Assembly: GCF_002252155.1 (NCBI RefSeq)
Contig: NZ_NEFD01000006.1
Location: 1 to 64,000, forward strand
Length of the DNA: 64,000 nt
Reading direction: 5' to 3'
Source of the DNA: Wohlfahrtiimonas sp. G9077
GTDB taxonomy: Bacteria > Pseudomonadota > Gammaproteobacteria > Cardiobacteriales > Wohlfahrtiimonadaceae
Position 1 is the first letter of the stretch. Each line of letters starts with the position of its first letter. Made by a program: the position numbers and the translations under genes. This document shows, one piece after another, positions 34,448 to 42,760 of the stretch. The notes below the pieces were generated by a model. It was not told the DNA's origin. It did not search any database and saw only the letters and a program-made list of their open reading frames with translations.

Positions 34448-34917
34448 TCATTATGTAGTTATCCTGTTATTCAGGTGGTTAGCGCCAGTAATCTTTGGAT
34501 TTATTGTGATTCTTTAAAGACCGCATTTGTGATGTTGTCTTTAAAATGGAGCTATTTTGTAGTATCTGAGAATATAAAAAATTGTCAAACAATATTTAAT
34601 GTTTAAGTTTAAATTTATTGTGAATGATGATGTATTTTATTGGCTTTAATAGCTATTTATGTTGTGTTTTAGGTGGTTTTGTTGTTTTTTATTTTCATAA
34701 AATAATGGGTGTTTAAGTAAAAATTATGGTGAAAATAAATCCATTTAAAATGATTTTTGGAAAAATAAAAGGGTGTTGATGGTCAAAAAAGGTTTTTTTT
34801 TGACAAAAAACTACAAAATGGCAACATAAAAGACGCTTAACATGATGTGCGATGACTACGCCACAAGCAGGAAATTTGTTACAATTTGTGCAGAACATAC
34901 TTTCTGGAGGAGTCATC
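34448..34917. other. AT-rich divergent intergenic region
   Basis: This region of about 470 bases lies between the divergent actP operon and the dsrE-like gene. It has no gene that I can support. Many T- and A-tracts suggest bent DNA. A TTGACA at 34800-34805 with CATAAA at 34825-34830 (19-base spacer) is a possible promoter for the rightward gene. Confidence 0.5.
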
Positions 34918-35253
34918 ATGACTGCATTTAACGTGGTTTTTCACATTGATGAGTTGGACAAATGGCCGCGCGTGATGGCCAATGTCAACAATCTCATCAA
35001 AGGGTTGGATGAGCCGTATGACATTCGCATCGTTGCCAATGGTGCGGCTGTGAAAGGGTATTTAGCGGCGGAGTATGCTTCAAAATTTGCAGATCTTGCA
35101 GCTTTAGGTGTGATGCTGAACATCTGCCAAAACTCGATGAATGGCTTTGAGATTAGCGCATCCATGTTACCAAATTGCATCACCATAGTGCCGGCGGCTG
35201 TGATGACATTGGCACGTTTACAGCATCAAGGCTTTGCCTACATTAAGCCGTAA
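34918..35253 (+). CDS. DsrE-family sulfur-relay-like protein
   Basis: This 111-residue protein starts at ATG 34918, directly preceded by GGAGGAGTCATC. The longer frame upstream lacks a ribosome site. The fold pattern (VVFHIDELDKWPRVMANVNNL, then IRIVANGAAVKGY, then LGVMLNICQNSMNGF) matches DsrE/DsrF-like proteins. One Cys lies in NICQNS and one in LPNCITIVPA, where family members bind or relay sulfur. It sits just before the thiosulfate uptake pair, but has its own terminator. Confidence 0.82.
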   Translation: MTAFNVVFHIDELDKWPRVMANVNNLIKGLDEPYDIRIVANGAAVKGYLAAEYASKFADLAALGVMLNICQNSMNGFEISASMLPNCITIVPAAVMTLARLQHQGFAYIKP

Positions 35254-35274
35254 ATAATCCATCAAGATATATCA

Positions 35275-35303
35275 ATCCCCAAGCCATGCTTGGGGATTTT
35301 TTT
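35275..35303 (+). terminator. Rho-independent terminator after dsrE-like gene
   Basis: ATCCCCAAG (35275-35283) pairs with CTTGGGGAT (35289-35297), followed by a T-run. Confidence 0.92.
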
Positions 35304-35358
35304 ATGTGTCTTTTAATCGCATTAACATACTAAACATATATGTAATTAAAAATATTTC

Positions 35359-35387
35359 TTGCCATCTGTCACACAGGGTGCTATAAA
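35359..35387 (+). promoter_or_regulatory. Sigma-70-type promoter of tsuA-tsuB
   Basis: TTGCCA (35359-35364) and TATAAA (35382-35387) are separated by 17 bases, about 55 bases before the start of tsuA. This is a good match to the housekeeping consensus. No transcript data are available. Confidence 0.65.
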
Positions 35388-35442
35388 TTTTGAACGATGT
35401 GAATCGGCTCAATAAAAATGATGACAAGTGGAGGAGAAGAGG

Positions 35443-36483
35443 ATGTTCAGTGGATTATTGGTGGGTGCGTTGTTTGGCTTTATCTTGCAGCGATCCCGAT
35501 TTTGTATGACAGGCGGTTTTCGCGACATTTATTTAACGCGCAACCACACATTGCTCTATGCATTTTTGATCGCGATTTCTGTGCAAGCGGTGGGCGTTTA
35601 TGCCTTGGTGGAAACAGGGCATTTGTCAATTGCCATTAAAGATGTCTCACTCATCAGTGTGATTGGCGGCAGTTTAGTGTTTGGCATCGGAATTGTCTTG
35701 GCGGGCGGCTGTGCAACTGGCACATGGTACCGCGCAGCCGAAGGCTTAATTGGCAGTTGGATTGCGTTGATTTTTTATATGTTGTCCGCGGCAGTGGTGA
35801 AATATGGTGCGTTAAAAGATTTTTATAGCGATGCAAAAAGCACCACATTGATCAATAACTCAGTGGCAGACACGTTGCATGTCCCACAATGGGCATTGAT
35901 TGCTGTATTGGTTGTGGTGACGACAGTTTTAGTGACGCGCCATCTTTGCCGCCCAAAAGTGGTCGTGCCAAGTTTACCGGCGCAGCGCACAGGCATCGCC
36001 CATCTATTGTTTGAAAAACGCTGGCATCCATTTGTGGCTGGCGCCGTCATCGGTGTGATTGCTTTGATCGCTTGGCCATTGAGCACAGCATCCGGCAGAA
36101 GCGGTGGGCTTGGCATCACAACGCCATCTGCCAATATCGTGCGCTTTTTGGTCACCGGTGATGCTGGTGTGATCGATTGGGGCGTATTTTTAGTGCTTGG
36201 CATTTTCATTGGCTCATGGATTGCGGCAAAGGGCAGCCGTGAATTTAAATGGCGCGTCCCCAGTGCCAATATCCTCATCACCAGTTGTTTGGGTGGCATT
36301 TTGATGGGCTTTGGTGCCGGCTTTGCAGGTGGCTGCACGATTGGCAATGGATTGACCAACACCTCAATCATGACGTGGCAAGGTTGGTTAGGATTGTTGT
36401 TTACTATTTTTGGGGTATGGATTGCCGCTTACTTTGTGTATGTACGCCCACGCCAAGTGGCACTTAAAACCGCTGCGGCATGA
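35443..36483 (+). CDS. tsuA: YeeE/YedE thiosulfate transporter TsuA
   Basis: This integral membrane protein of about 346 residues has duplicated halves and the conserved cysteine motifs of the thiosulfate channel: RSRFCMTGGFRD at the start, AGGCATGTWYRAAEG, and FAGGCTIGNGLTNTS. It takes up thiosulfate for cysteine synthesis. GGAGGAGAAGAGG just before ATG 35443 makes this the likely start, rather than GTG 35428. The next gene is the TusA-like partner. Confidence 0.9.
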   Translation: MFSGLLVGALFGFILQRSRFCMTGGFRDIYLTRNHTLLYAFLIAISVQAVGVYALVETGHLSIAIKDVSLISVIGGSLVFGIGIVLAGGCATGTWYRAAEGLIGSWIALIFYMLSAAVVKYGALKDFYSDAKSTTLINNSVADTLHVPQWALIAVLVVVTTVLVTRHLCRPKVVVPSLPAQRTGIAHLLFEKRWHPFVAGAVIGVIALIAWPLSTASGRSGGLGITTPSANIVRFLVTGDAGVIDWGVFLVLGIFIGSWIAAKGSREFKWRVPSANILITSCLGGILMGFGAGFAGGCTIGNGLTNTSIMTWQGWLGLLFTIFGVWIAAYFVYVRPRQVALKTAAA

Positions 36484-36522
36484 TCAATTGAATGACTATT
36501 TAGAAACATTAAGGAGAAATAT

Positions 36523-36753
36523 ATGGCAGTGTATGAATTAAAATCCCTCGGTATGGTGTGCCCATTTCCGTTGTTGGAAGCGAAAGATATAATCAAAACA
36601 TTATCCGTGGGGGATGAGCTTAAAATTGAGTTTGATTGTACGCAAGGCACAGAAGCCATTCCACGCTGGGCAGCTGAGTCAAATTATACCGTCAAAGATT
36701 ATGCGCAAATTGGCGATGCAGCCTGGACAATCACGGTGGTCAAAACCCATTAA
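36523..36753 (+). CDS. tsuB: TusA/SirA-like sulfur-carrier protein TsuB
   Basis: This 76-residue TusA-fold protein has the active-site motif LGMVCPFPLLEAKD (CPxP-type cysteine), then GDELKIEFDCTQGTEAIPRWA. Next to TsuA, it matches the YeeD/TsuB partner needed for thiosulfate uptake. AAGGAGAAATAT precedes ATG. It is cotranscribed with tsuA (39-base gap) and ended by a hairpin. Confidence 0.9.
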   Translation: MAVYELKSLGMVCPFPLLEAKDIIKTLSVGDELKIEFDCTQGTEAIPRWAAESNYTVKDYAQIGDAAWTITVVKTH

Positions 36754-36767
36754 ATGAACCTGGCATT

Positions 36768-36806
36768 AAAAAACTCACGCATCATGATCGGTGCGTGAGT
36801 TTTTTT
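36768..36806. terminator. Bidirectional terminator
   Basis: AAAAAACTCACGC (36768-36780) pairs with GCGTGAGTTTTTTT (36793-36806). It lies between convergent tsuB and the MFS gene. Confidence 0.9.
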
Positions 36807-36819
36807 GTATCATCGCTGA

Positions 36820-38127
36820 TTATGCATCAGTGGATTTGGCGTATTTGGCCATTAAAAACATGGAAAGGAGGGAAGCGAAAATGCTTAAACCACCTAAGAA
36901 GTACAAACCTGCGGCATAACTGCCGGTTGCATCACGCACCAAGCCGATCACAGAAGGGCCAATGAAGCCCCCTAAGTTACCGATGGAGTTGATCATCGCA
37001 ATGCCGGTTGCGGCAGCAGCACCTGTTAAAAACATGGAAGGCAATGACCAAAATGGCGCTTTAAAGCCATAAATCCCGATGCCCGCTACAGACACAGCAA
37101 TGATGGCCATGGCAACGGCCGTTTGTGCATAGAGGTAACCTGCGGCTACTAAGCCCACACCAGTTAATAAAATCGCCACCAATAACAATAAGAATGGCGC
37201 TTTAAATTTATCGGTTAAAAAGCCAAAGGCTAAGCTGCCAAGGACGCCCACAAAATAGGGAATGGAGGTGATCCAGCCAATTTGCATGTTTGTAAAGGTG
37301 CCTTGTTCTTTAATGATGCGTGGTAAAAAACTCGACAGACCAATGTTTGCCGTCACGTTTGAGATGTAAATGATGGCCAAAATCCATACAATCGGATGTT
37401 TTAAGGCAAGGGAGAAGTGCGTGCCTGCTTTTTTTGCGATGCTTGCGCTCTCTTGATCTAAAACACCTTGTAGATATGTTTTTTCTTCAGAAGATAACCA
37501 TTTGGCATCTTTCGGGCGATCTGGCATGGCAAATAAGAAGAGCAAACCCACAAGCACGGTGGGAATCCCTTCGATGATGAATAACCACTGCCAGCCATGT
37601 AAACCACCGATGCCATTTAATCCTAATAATGCTGTGGAGAGCGGTGCGCCCACGGCAAGAGAAAGGGGGATGGAGAGCATGAACACAGAGATGATGCGTG
37701 CGCGGTACTCTTGTGGAAACCAGAAGGTTAAATACAAAATGATCCCAGGGAAAAAGCCTGCTTCTGCGGCGCCTAACAAAAAGCGCATGATTAAAAAGCT
37801 CACATCGCCTGCGGCAAATGCCATACATGCAGACACTAAGCCCCATGTGATCATGATGCGTGAAATCCAGCGGCGTGCCCCAAATTTTGTGAGTAAAAGG
37901 TTGCTTGGCACTTCAAACAAAAAGTAACCGATGAAGAAGATGCCTGTACCATAACCGAATAATTTAGCGGATAAGCCTAAATCTTCCATCATGGTCAGCC
38001 CCGCAAAGCTGATATTGACGCGGTCTAAGTAGGCCAAAACATAGGCAAACAATAACACCGGCATTAAGCGGATGAAGGCCTTTTTAATGACCTGTTGTTT
38101 AAGTCGATCGTCGTGATGTGATTCCAT
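36820..38127 (-). CDS. MFS transporter, anion:cation symporter (ACS) family
   Basis: This 435-residue protein has about 12 transmembrane helices. The start (LMPVLLFAYVLAYLDRVNISFAGL), EVPSNLLLTKFGARRWISR and AEAGFFPGIILYLTFWFP are hallmarks of the ACS branch, which includes transporters for phthalate, tartrate, hexuronates and 4-hydroxyphenylacetate. The substrate is a carboxylated compound of unknown identity, and no catabolic genes adjoin it. AAAAAGGAGTTAAT precedes ATG. It is monocistronic. Confidence 0.88.
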   Translation of the reverse strand: MESHHDDRLKQQVIKKAFIRLMPVLLFAYVLAYLDRVNISFAGLTMMEDLGLSAKLFGYGTGIFFIGYFLFEVPSNLLLTKFGARRWISRIMITWGLVSACMAFAAGDVSFLIMRFLLGAAEAGFFPGIILYLTFWFPQEYRARIISVFMLSIPLSLAVGAPLSTALLGLNGIGGLHGWQWLFIIEGIPTVLVGLLFLFAMPDRPKDAKWLSSEEKTYLQGVLDQESASIAKKAGTHFSLALKHPIVWILAIIYISNVTANIGLSSFLPRIIKEQGTFTNMQIGWITSIPYFVGVLGSLAFGFLTDKFKAPFLLLLVAILLTGVGLVAAGYLYAQTAVAMAIIAVSVAGIGIYGFKAPFWSLPSMFLTGAAAATGIAMINSIGNLGGFIGPSVIGLVRDATGSYAAGLYFLGGLSIFASLLSMFLMAKYAKSTDA

Positions 38128-38276
38128 ATTAACTCCTTTTTAGTTGTGTATGGCCAGCGACTTTTTTCTGGCGAACGCCGCAGAATATCAGATTGATTTG
38201 ATCTCGCGCAATATCAGTGTTATGAATGGTCATATGAATTTAAAAAATGAATCACACAATGACTATTGGAGGAATC

Positions 38277-38816
38277 ATGCGAGCTTTATTAAAAATATTT
38301 GGGGTGATGGGATTATTGATGATCCATCATTCAACGGCATTGGCAGACAATGCTGCACCTGTTCAATCGGTGAAGCAGTTTGATGTTGATCGCTATCTTG
38401 GCACATGGTATGAAATCGCGCGTTTGCCCAATCGCTTTCAAAAAGCGTGCGTGAAAGGAAATCAAGCCCATTATGAGAAGGTTGCGCAAAATATCGGTGT
38501 GACGAACCGCTGTCAAATGGATAATGGTGAATGGAAAACTGCAGAAGCGATGGCCTATCCACAAAATGCCATCGGCAGTGAACTAAAGGTGAGCTTTTTA
38601 CCAAAATACCTGCGCTGGATCCCTTTCACTAAAGGCGATTATTGGGTGATGCGCATTGATGAGGATTATCAAGTGGCGCTTGTGGGCGAACCATCACGGG
38701 AATTTTTATGGATTTTAGCGCGCACGCCCACCATTGATCCTGCGGTGATTGAGGATTACTTAAAAACCGCCACAGAGCAGGGTTATGATGTGCGTACAAT
38801 GATCATCCACGAATAG
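38277..38816 (+). CDS. blc: Lipocalin (Blc/apolipoprotein D-like)
   Basis: This protein of about 179 residues has a cleavable signal peptide (MRALLKIFGVMGLLMIHHSTALA) and the lipocalin first motif VDRYLGTWYEIARLPNRFQK (G-x-W). YWVMRIDEDYQVALVGEPSREFLWILAR follows, the usual Blc core. No lipobox cysteine follows the signal, so it is probably periplasmic rather than a lipoprotein. It binds fatty acids or lysophospholipids in the family. TTGGAGGAATC before ATG 38277 decides the start over the longer frame. Confidence 0.9.
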   Translation: MRALLKIFGVMGLLMIHHSTALADNAAPVQSVKQFDVDRYLGTWYEIARLPNRFQKACVKGNQAHYEKVAQNIGVTNRCQMDNGEWKTAEAMAYPQNAIGSELKVSFLPKYLRWIPFTKGDYWVMRIDEDYQVALVGEPSREFLWILARTPTIDPAVIEDYLKTATEQGYDVRTMIIHE

Positions 38817-38918
38817 GGCGAATTAACCGTGCAATCTGTCACATAAATGCTAGAATTGCCAAGCGCCATACTCATGGCGCTATAGCGTTGCCATTACAAA
38901 AATAGATTAAGGTTCCAA

Positions 38919-40328
38919 GTGAGTTATTTATCCATTGAATTTGCGGCGGCTTTTGTGCCGTTTTTTGTGCTGTACTGGTGTTTGCGCCTTGTACCTGCAC
39001 TTCAAAATGCCCTGTTATTGATCGTCAGTTATGTATTAATCGCACTCTTTAATGTTGATTTTGCCCTCATTCTTGGGGCATATACAGTGGTGATCTATCT
39101 CTTATCCACAGGCATTGCCTATAGCCCACATCGCAAATTATGGTTGACGATCGCAATTGTGGCGGCCATTGGTAACCTTGCGGTATTTAAATATTATAAT
39201 TTCTTCATTGCCGAATTCATGCGCCAGCTTGCAGCATGGAACATTGATTTATCGCCGCCCGTTGCTGAGATATTATTGCCAATCGGCATCTCATTTTACA
39301 CTTTTCACTCCATCAGTTATTTGGTGTCACTCTATCATCAAGAAGAGAAGATGCCTGTTAGCTTTTTTGATTTTGCGCTCTTTTTATCCTTTTTCCCAAG
39401 CGTGATTGCAGGCCCCATCAATCGTGCCACCGTATTTTTACCCCAAATTCAGCAACAAACGCCGCGGACCGTGCTTGAGCCGACGCGTGCGATGATCTTA
39501 ATTGTCAGCGCCGTGATTAAAGTTTATTGGTTGAGCGCTTTTTTATCTTATGAATATGTTAAGCCCGTGTTTGATAACCCAAGTGCTCATCACTCGTTTG
39601 ATCTGATTTTGGGTTTATGGGCATATGCTTTTGAGATTTACTTTAATTTCTCAGGTTACACCGATTTGGTGACGGGCATTGCGCTTTTGTTAGGTTTTCG
39701 TTTGCCGCAAAACTTCAATGTGCCATACATGGCCACCAATTTAAAGGCATTTTGGCAGCGTTGGCACATCAGCTTATCCACATGGATTCGCGATTACATT
39801 TACATTCCGCTTGGCGGTAGCCGCGGTGGCTTTACGCGCACGCAGATCAATGTATTGATTGCGATGGTACTCTCCGGTATTTGGCATGGTGAAACCCTCA
39901 CTTTTGTCATTTGGGGCGTCATTCATGGTGTTGGCACCGTTGCCCTTAATGTGGGGGATCGCTATTGGAAAAAAAATGGCATCAGTCGCTTTTCACCATT
40001 TTTAGCGCGCTTTTTGATGTTCAATTATGTCTGCTTAGGTTGGCTCTTTTTCAGAAGTGCCACATTAAGTGATGCCGGTGATTATGCATTAGCAATGGTG
40101 AATAACTATGGCGATGTCATGAATCATCTTGATACTTTAGGCATTTTAGTGGCCTGCGTGCTTGTTTATTATGTGTATCCTTGGCTGTTAAAAGCCATTG
40201 TGTGGATAGAAAACATCGTGCATATGATCCATTGGACGGTATTGCCTTTTGTCCTGATCGTGGTGCTTGTGCTTGTGATTGATTGGGCGCCCTCAGGCAT
40301 TCCGCAATTCATTTATGCCAGTTTTTAG
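38919..40328 (+). CDS. MBOAT family O-acetyltransferase (PatA/AlgI/DltB-like)
   Basis: This 469-residue polytopic membrane protein starts at GTG 38919. The MBOAT signature is clear: ILLPIGISFYTFHSISYLV, NFSGYTDLVTGIALLLGF, FWQRWHISLSTWIRDYIYIPLGGSRGG, and the catalytic His in LSGIWHGETLTFVIWG. It would move acetyl groups across the inner membrane to a cell-surface polymer. Two SGNH-type proteins follow with a 9-base gap and then a 4-base overlap, the arrangement of the peptidoglycan and alginate O-acetylation systems. The actual acceptor polymer is not shown by the sequence. Confidence 0.9.
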   Translation: MSYLSIEFAAAFVPFFVLYWCLRLVPALQNALLLIVSYVLIALFNVDFALILGAYTVVIYLLSTGIAYSPHRKLWLTIAIVAAIGNLAVFKYYNFFIAEFMRQLAAWNIDLSPPVAEILLPIGISFYTFHSISYLVSLYHQEEKMPVSFFDFALFLSFFPSVIAGPINRATVFLPQIQQQTPRTVLEPTRAMILIVSAVIKVYWLSAFLSYEYVKPVFDNPSAHHSFDLILGLWAYAFEIYFNFSGYTDLVTGIALLLGFRLPQNFNVPYMATNLKAFWQRWHISLSTWIRDYIYIPLGGSRGGFTRTQINVLIAMVLSGIWHGETLTFVIWGVIHGVGTVALNVGDRYWKKNGISRFSPFLARFLMFNYVCLGWLFFRSATLSDAGDYALAMVNNYGDVMNHLDTLGILVACVLVYYVYPWLLKAIVWIENIVHMIHWTVLPFVLIVVLVLVIDWAPSGIPQFIYASF

Positions 40329-40337
40329 GAGCGAGCC

Positions 40338-41447
40338 ATGATCATTTTAAGAACCTTTTATGTCTTGATGGTGACGATCGCGGGCGTTTTTTATTGCTAT
40401 CAATCCTCCATCAACACTTATTGGACGCAAACCCATCATACAGATTCACCCATTGTGCGATTAGAGCAATGGTGGACGGGTCAATCGGCTGTAATTCTGA
40501 CAGAAGAAGCATCCAAAGAAGCACCAGGAGAAGCATCAGAAGAAGCACAAGAACCCATTGAAGAAATTGAGGTTATTACGGCTGAAGCTGAGTTGAGTGC
40601 GTCAGAAATCACAGCGCCAGAAGCGGTAGAGACAACCATCAGCCATGCAGTTGAAGAAGCGCCCGAGGAATCTTTGGTAGATGCTAAAGTGCAAACAGCG
40701 GCCATCGCACCTGCCATTGTGCTCGAATCTTTGCATGAGCGAGAAACGCAGAGTCATGATGCAAAAGACGCGCCCATTGCAACGCCGAAAGAGATTGTGC
40801 TCAGCGAAGGGGATCAGCTCTTTTTTGTGGGCGACTCATTGATGCAGGGCGTGGCGCCAAAAGTGCAACAAATGCTCTATAAAGCGCATAAAATCGGCGG
40901 CATTGATTTAAGTAAACAGAGCACTGGTTTATCGTATCCCAAATTCTTTAACTGGCCACAAGTGGTGGAAGAGACATTACAAAAAAATCCGAACATTAAA
41001 GCGATGTTTGTCTTTTTAGGGCCGAATGATCCATGGGATTTTCCGATCAAGGGGCAAAAATATTATCTGCGCTTTAAAAGTGATGCTTGGGAAGCAGCGT
41101 ATCGTGAGCGCATTCAGCGCATTTTAAAGGCCGCGCAGAGTAAACAAATTCCTGTGGTGTGGCTTGGCGTGCCGTGTATGCGTAAAACGAAGCTCCATAA
41201 AGATGTGATTTATTTAAATGGCTTGTATGCCGATGAGGTCAAACGTTTTCATGGGCATTTCATCCCGACGTATGATTTGCTTGGGTGCAGCGAAGAAAAA
41301 TACAGTGCTTATGCAAAAACCGCGCAAGGAAATGCTAAAGTAAGAACGGATGATGGCATCCATTTTACAGTGAGGGGTCAAAAGATGCTGGCAGATCGCA
41401 TCATTGAGGAACTCACCATAGAATCAACCGCAGAGGAAACAAAATGA
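40338..41447 (+). CDS. Membrane-anchored SGNH hydrolase-like protein (DUF459 type)
   Basis: This 369-residue protein has one N-terminal transmembrane helix (FYVLMVTIAGVFYCY) and a 110-residue low-complexity Glu/Ala-rich linker (about residues 55-145). The C-terminal SGNH domain shows FVGDSLMQGVAP, LGPNDPWDF and DGIHFTVRGQKM, which supply the Ser, Asn and Asp-His sets. With the MBOAT gene upstream it probably acts as the periplasmic acetyl transfer partner. The linker DNA shows repeated GAAGAAGC-like units, suggesting slippage-driven length change. Confidence 0.85.
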   Translation: MIILRTFYVLMVTIAGVFYCYQSSINTYWTQTHHTDSPIVRLEQWWTGQSAVILTEEASKEAPGEASEEAQEPIEEIEVITAEAELSASEITAPEAVETTISHAVEEAPEESLVDAKVQTAAIAPAIVLESLHERETQSHDAKDAPIATPKEIVLSEGDQLFFVGDSLMQGVAPKVQQMLYKAHKIGGIDLSKQSTGLSYPKFFNWPQVVEETLQKNPNIKAMFVFLGPNDPWDFPIKGQKYYLRFKSDAWEAAYRERIQRILKAAQSKQIPVVWLGVPCMRKTKLHKDVIYLNGLYADEVKRFHGHFIPTYDLLGCSEEKYSAYAKTAQGNAKVRTDDGIHFTVRGQKMLADRIIEELTIESTAEETK

Positions 41448-42658
41448 TTAATATTGCCAAAGCTTGTTTGGTGACAACATTAGTGGGATGTTTATTGGGC
41501 TGTCAAAGCACCGATGCATCGAATGATAACTTTTTGCGCGAGCAAGGCCCGGGCATTGAGGACTTTGGCGACCGCAATGGCGGTGCATTGAAGTCAAAAA
41601 TGCGCGATTTGTTGCAATACAAAAATTCAGTGGTGACGATTACGCAATTTGGTGACTCTCATACGGCGGCGGATTTCTTTACAGATCCACTGCGTCAATT
41701 GATGCAGGATAAATTTGGCAATGCGGGCATTGGTTGGGTGACGCCGATGCAGGTTAAAGGTCAGCGCCATGCGCTCATGTCTTGGCAGCCATCGAACTGG
41801 GAAGTGATGAGCAGTCGCAACATCAGTGATCTGGATTTCCCGATGGGTGGCTATGTGGCCAAGCCCCTTCGTAAGGGCAGCAGTCTATTGGCAACCCTCA
41901 ATCAGGTGGAATTGACGCGCGGTATGTGGAATGTACGTTTGATGGTCAAAAGCACAAAGCCTGAAGCGATTGCAGTTGAAGACATGCAAAACCGCGTGCG
42001 CGTTTCAGATGGTTTATTGTCCCATCCATCGAATGGCTGGCAGATGATTGATCTGTTGACCTATTTACCCTTTAAAATCGATGCCATTGACGAAGCGGCG
42101 CAAATTGGTGGCATGTGGTTACAGCGTTATCAAAAACCGGGCGTGATTCTCTCCGGCATTGGCACCAATGGCGCGCAGCAATCGATTTGGAACAAATGGT
42201 CGCCGCAGTGGCTCGATGAACTGGCTGCCACATCCAGTGATTTGGTCATTTTAGAGTACGGCACCAATGAAGCGTTTAATGACACGCTCGATGAAAAAGA
42301 GTATCGCAAAAACCTACACAACAGCATTCAAACGGTGCGCAGAACCTTACCGAATGCTGCCATTTTATTGGTGGGCGCATCAGATTCCATTAAAAATGGC
42401 AACAGCACGCGTGAATGCAGCGATAAACAGCCACCTTCTTATCAGCAAGTGAAGAAAATTCAACGCGCCGTTGCGCAGTCGGAAGGCGTTTTGTATTGGG
42501 ATTGGCAAAAAGCAATGGGCGGAAAATGCAGCATGGAGCGCTGGGTCAGCCATGATTTAGGGCGCCCGGATTTGGTGCATTTGTCACCGAAAGGCTATGA
42601 ACTCAGTGCAAAAATGTTGTATAAAGATTTGATGAAGTATTTTGGCCTTGCGCCTTAA
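41444..42658 (+). CDS. SGNH/GDSL-type lipoprotein, second acetyl transfer partner
   Basis: This 404-residue protein has a signal peptide and lipobox LLGC (VGCLLGCQS), so it is probably an outer- or inner-membrane lipoprotein. The SGNH motifs are ITQFGDSHTAADF (GDS), LEYGTNEAFN (GTN) and DLVHLSPKGYEL (D-x-x-H). ATG overlaps the previous stop by 4 bases, so the three genes form an operon. The family is close to PatB-like O-acetyl transferases. It could alternatively be an O-acetyl esterase that trims the same polymer. Confidence 0.85.
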   Translation: MINIAKACLVTTLVGCLLGCQSTDASNDNFLREQGPGIEDFGDRNGGALKSKMRDLLQYKNSVVTITQFGDSHTAADFFTDPLRQLMQDKFGNAGIGWVTPMQVKGQRHALMSWQPSNWEVMSSRNISDLDFPMGGYVAKPLRKGSSLLATLNQVELTRGMWNVRLMVKSTKPEAIAVEDMQNRVRVSDGLLSHPSNGWQMIDLLTYLPFKIDAIDEAAQIGGMWLQRYQKPGVILSGIGTNGAQQSIWNKWSPQWLDELAATSSDLVILEYGTNEAFNDTLDEKEYRKNLHNSIQTVRRTLPNAAILLVGASDSIKNGNSTRECSDKQPPSYQQVKKIQRAVAQSEGVLYWDWQKAMGGKCSMERWVSHDLGRPDLVHLSPKGYELSAKMLYKDLMKYFGLAP

Positions 42659-42760
42659 TCATCGGGGCCTTAGATTGTGTAAATGTATGATCAGCTTATT
42701 GGGATTTATGCATAAAACTGCTAAGATAGCGACTTTGCTTAACGTTAGATGTAATTAAAT

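Noticed and set aside
42659-42760. Replication origin next to mnmG (gidA)
   Set aside because: No cluster of DnaA boxes (TTATCCACA-like) or AT-rich unwinding repeats was seen, and the neighbours are not the usual oriC genes.
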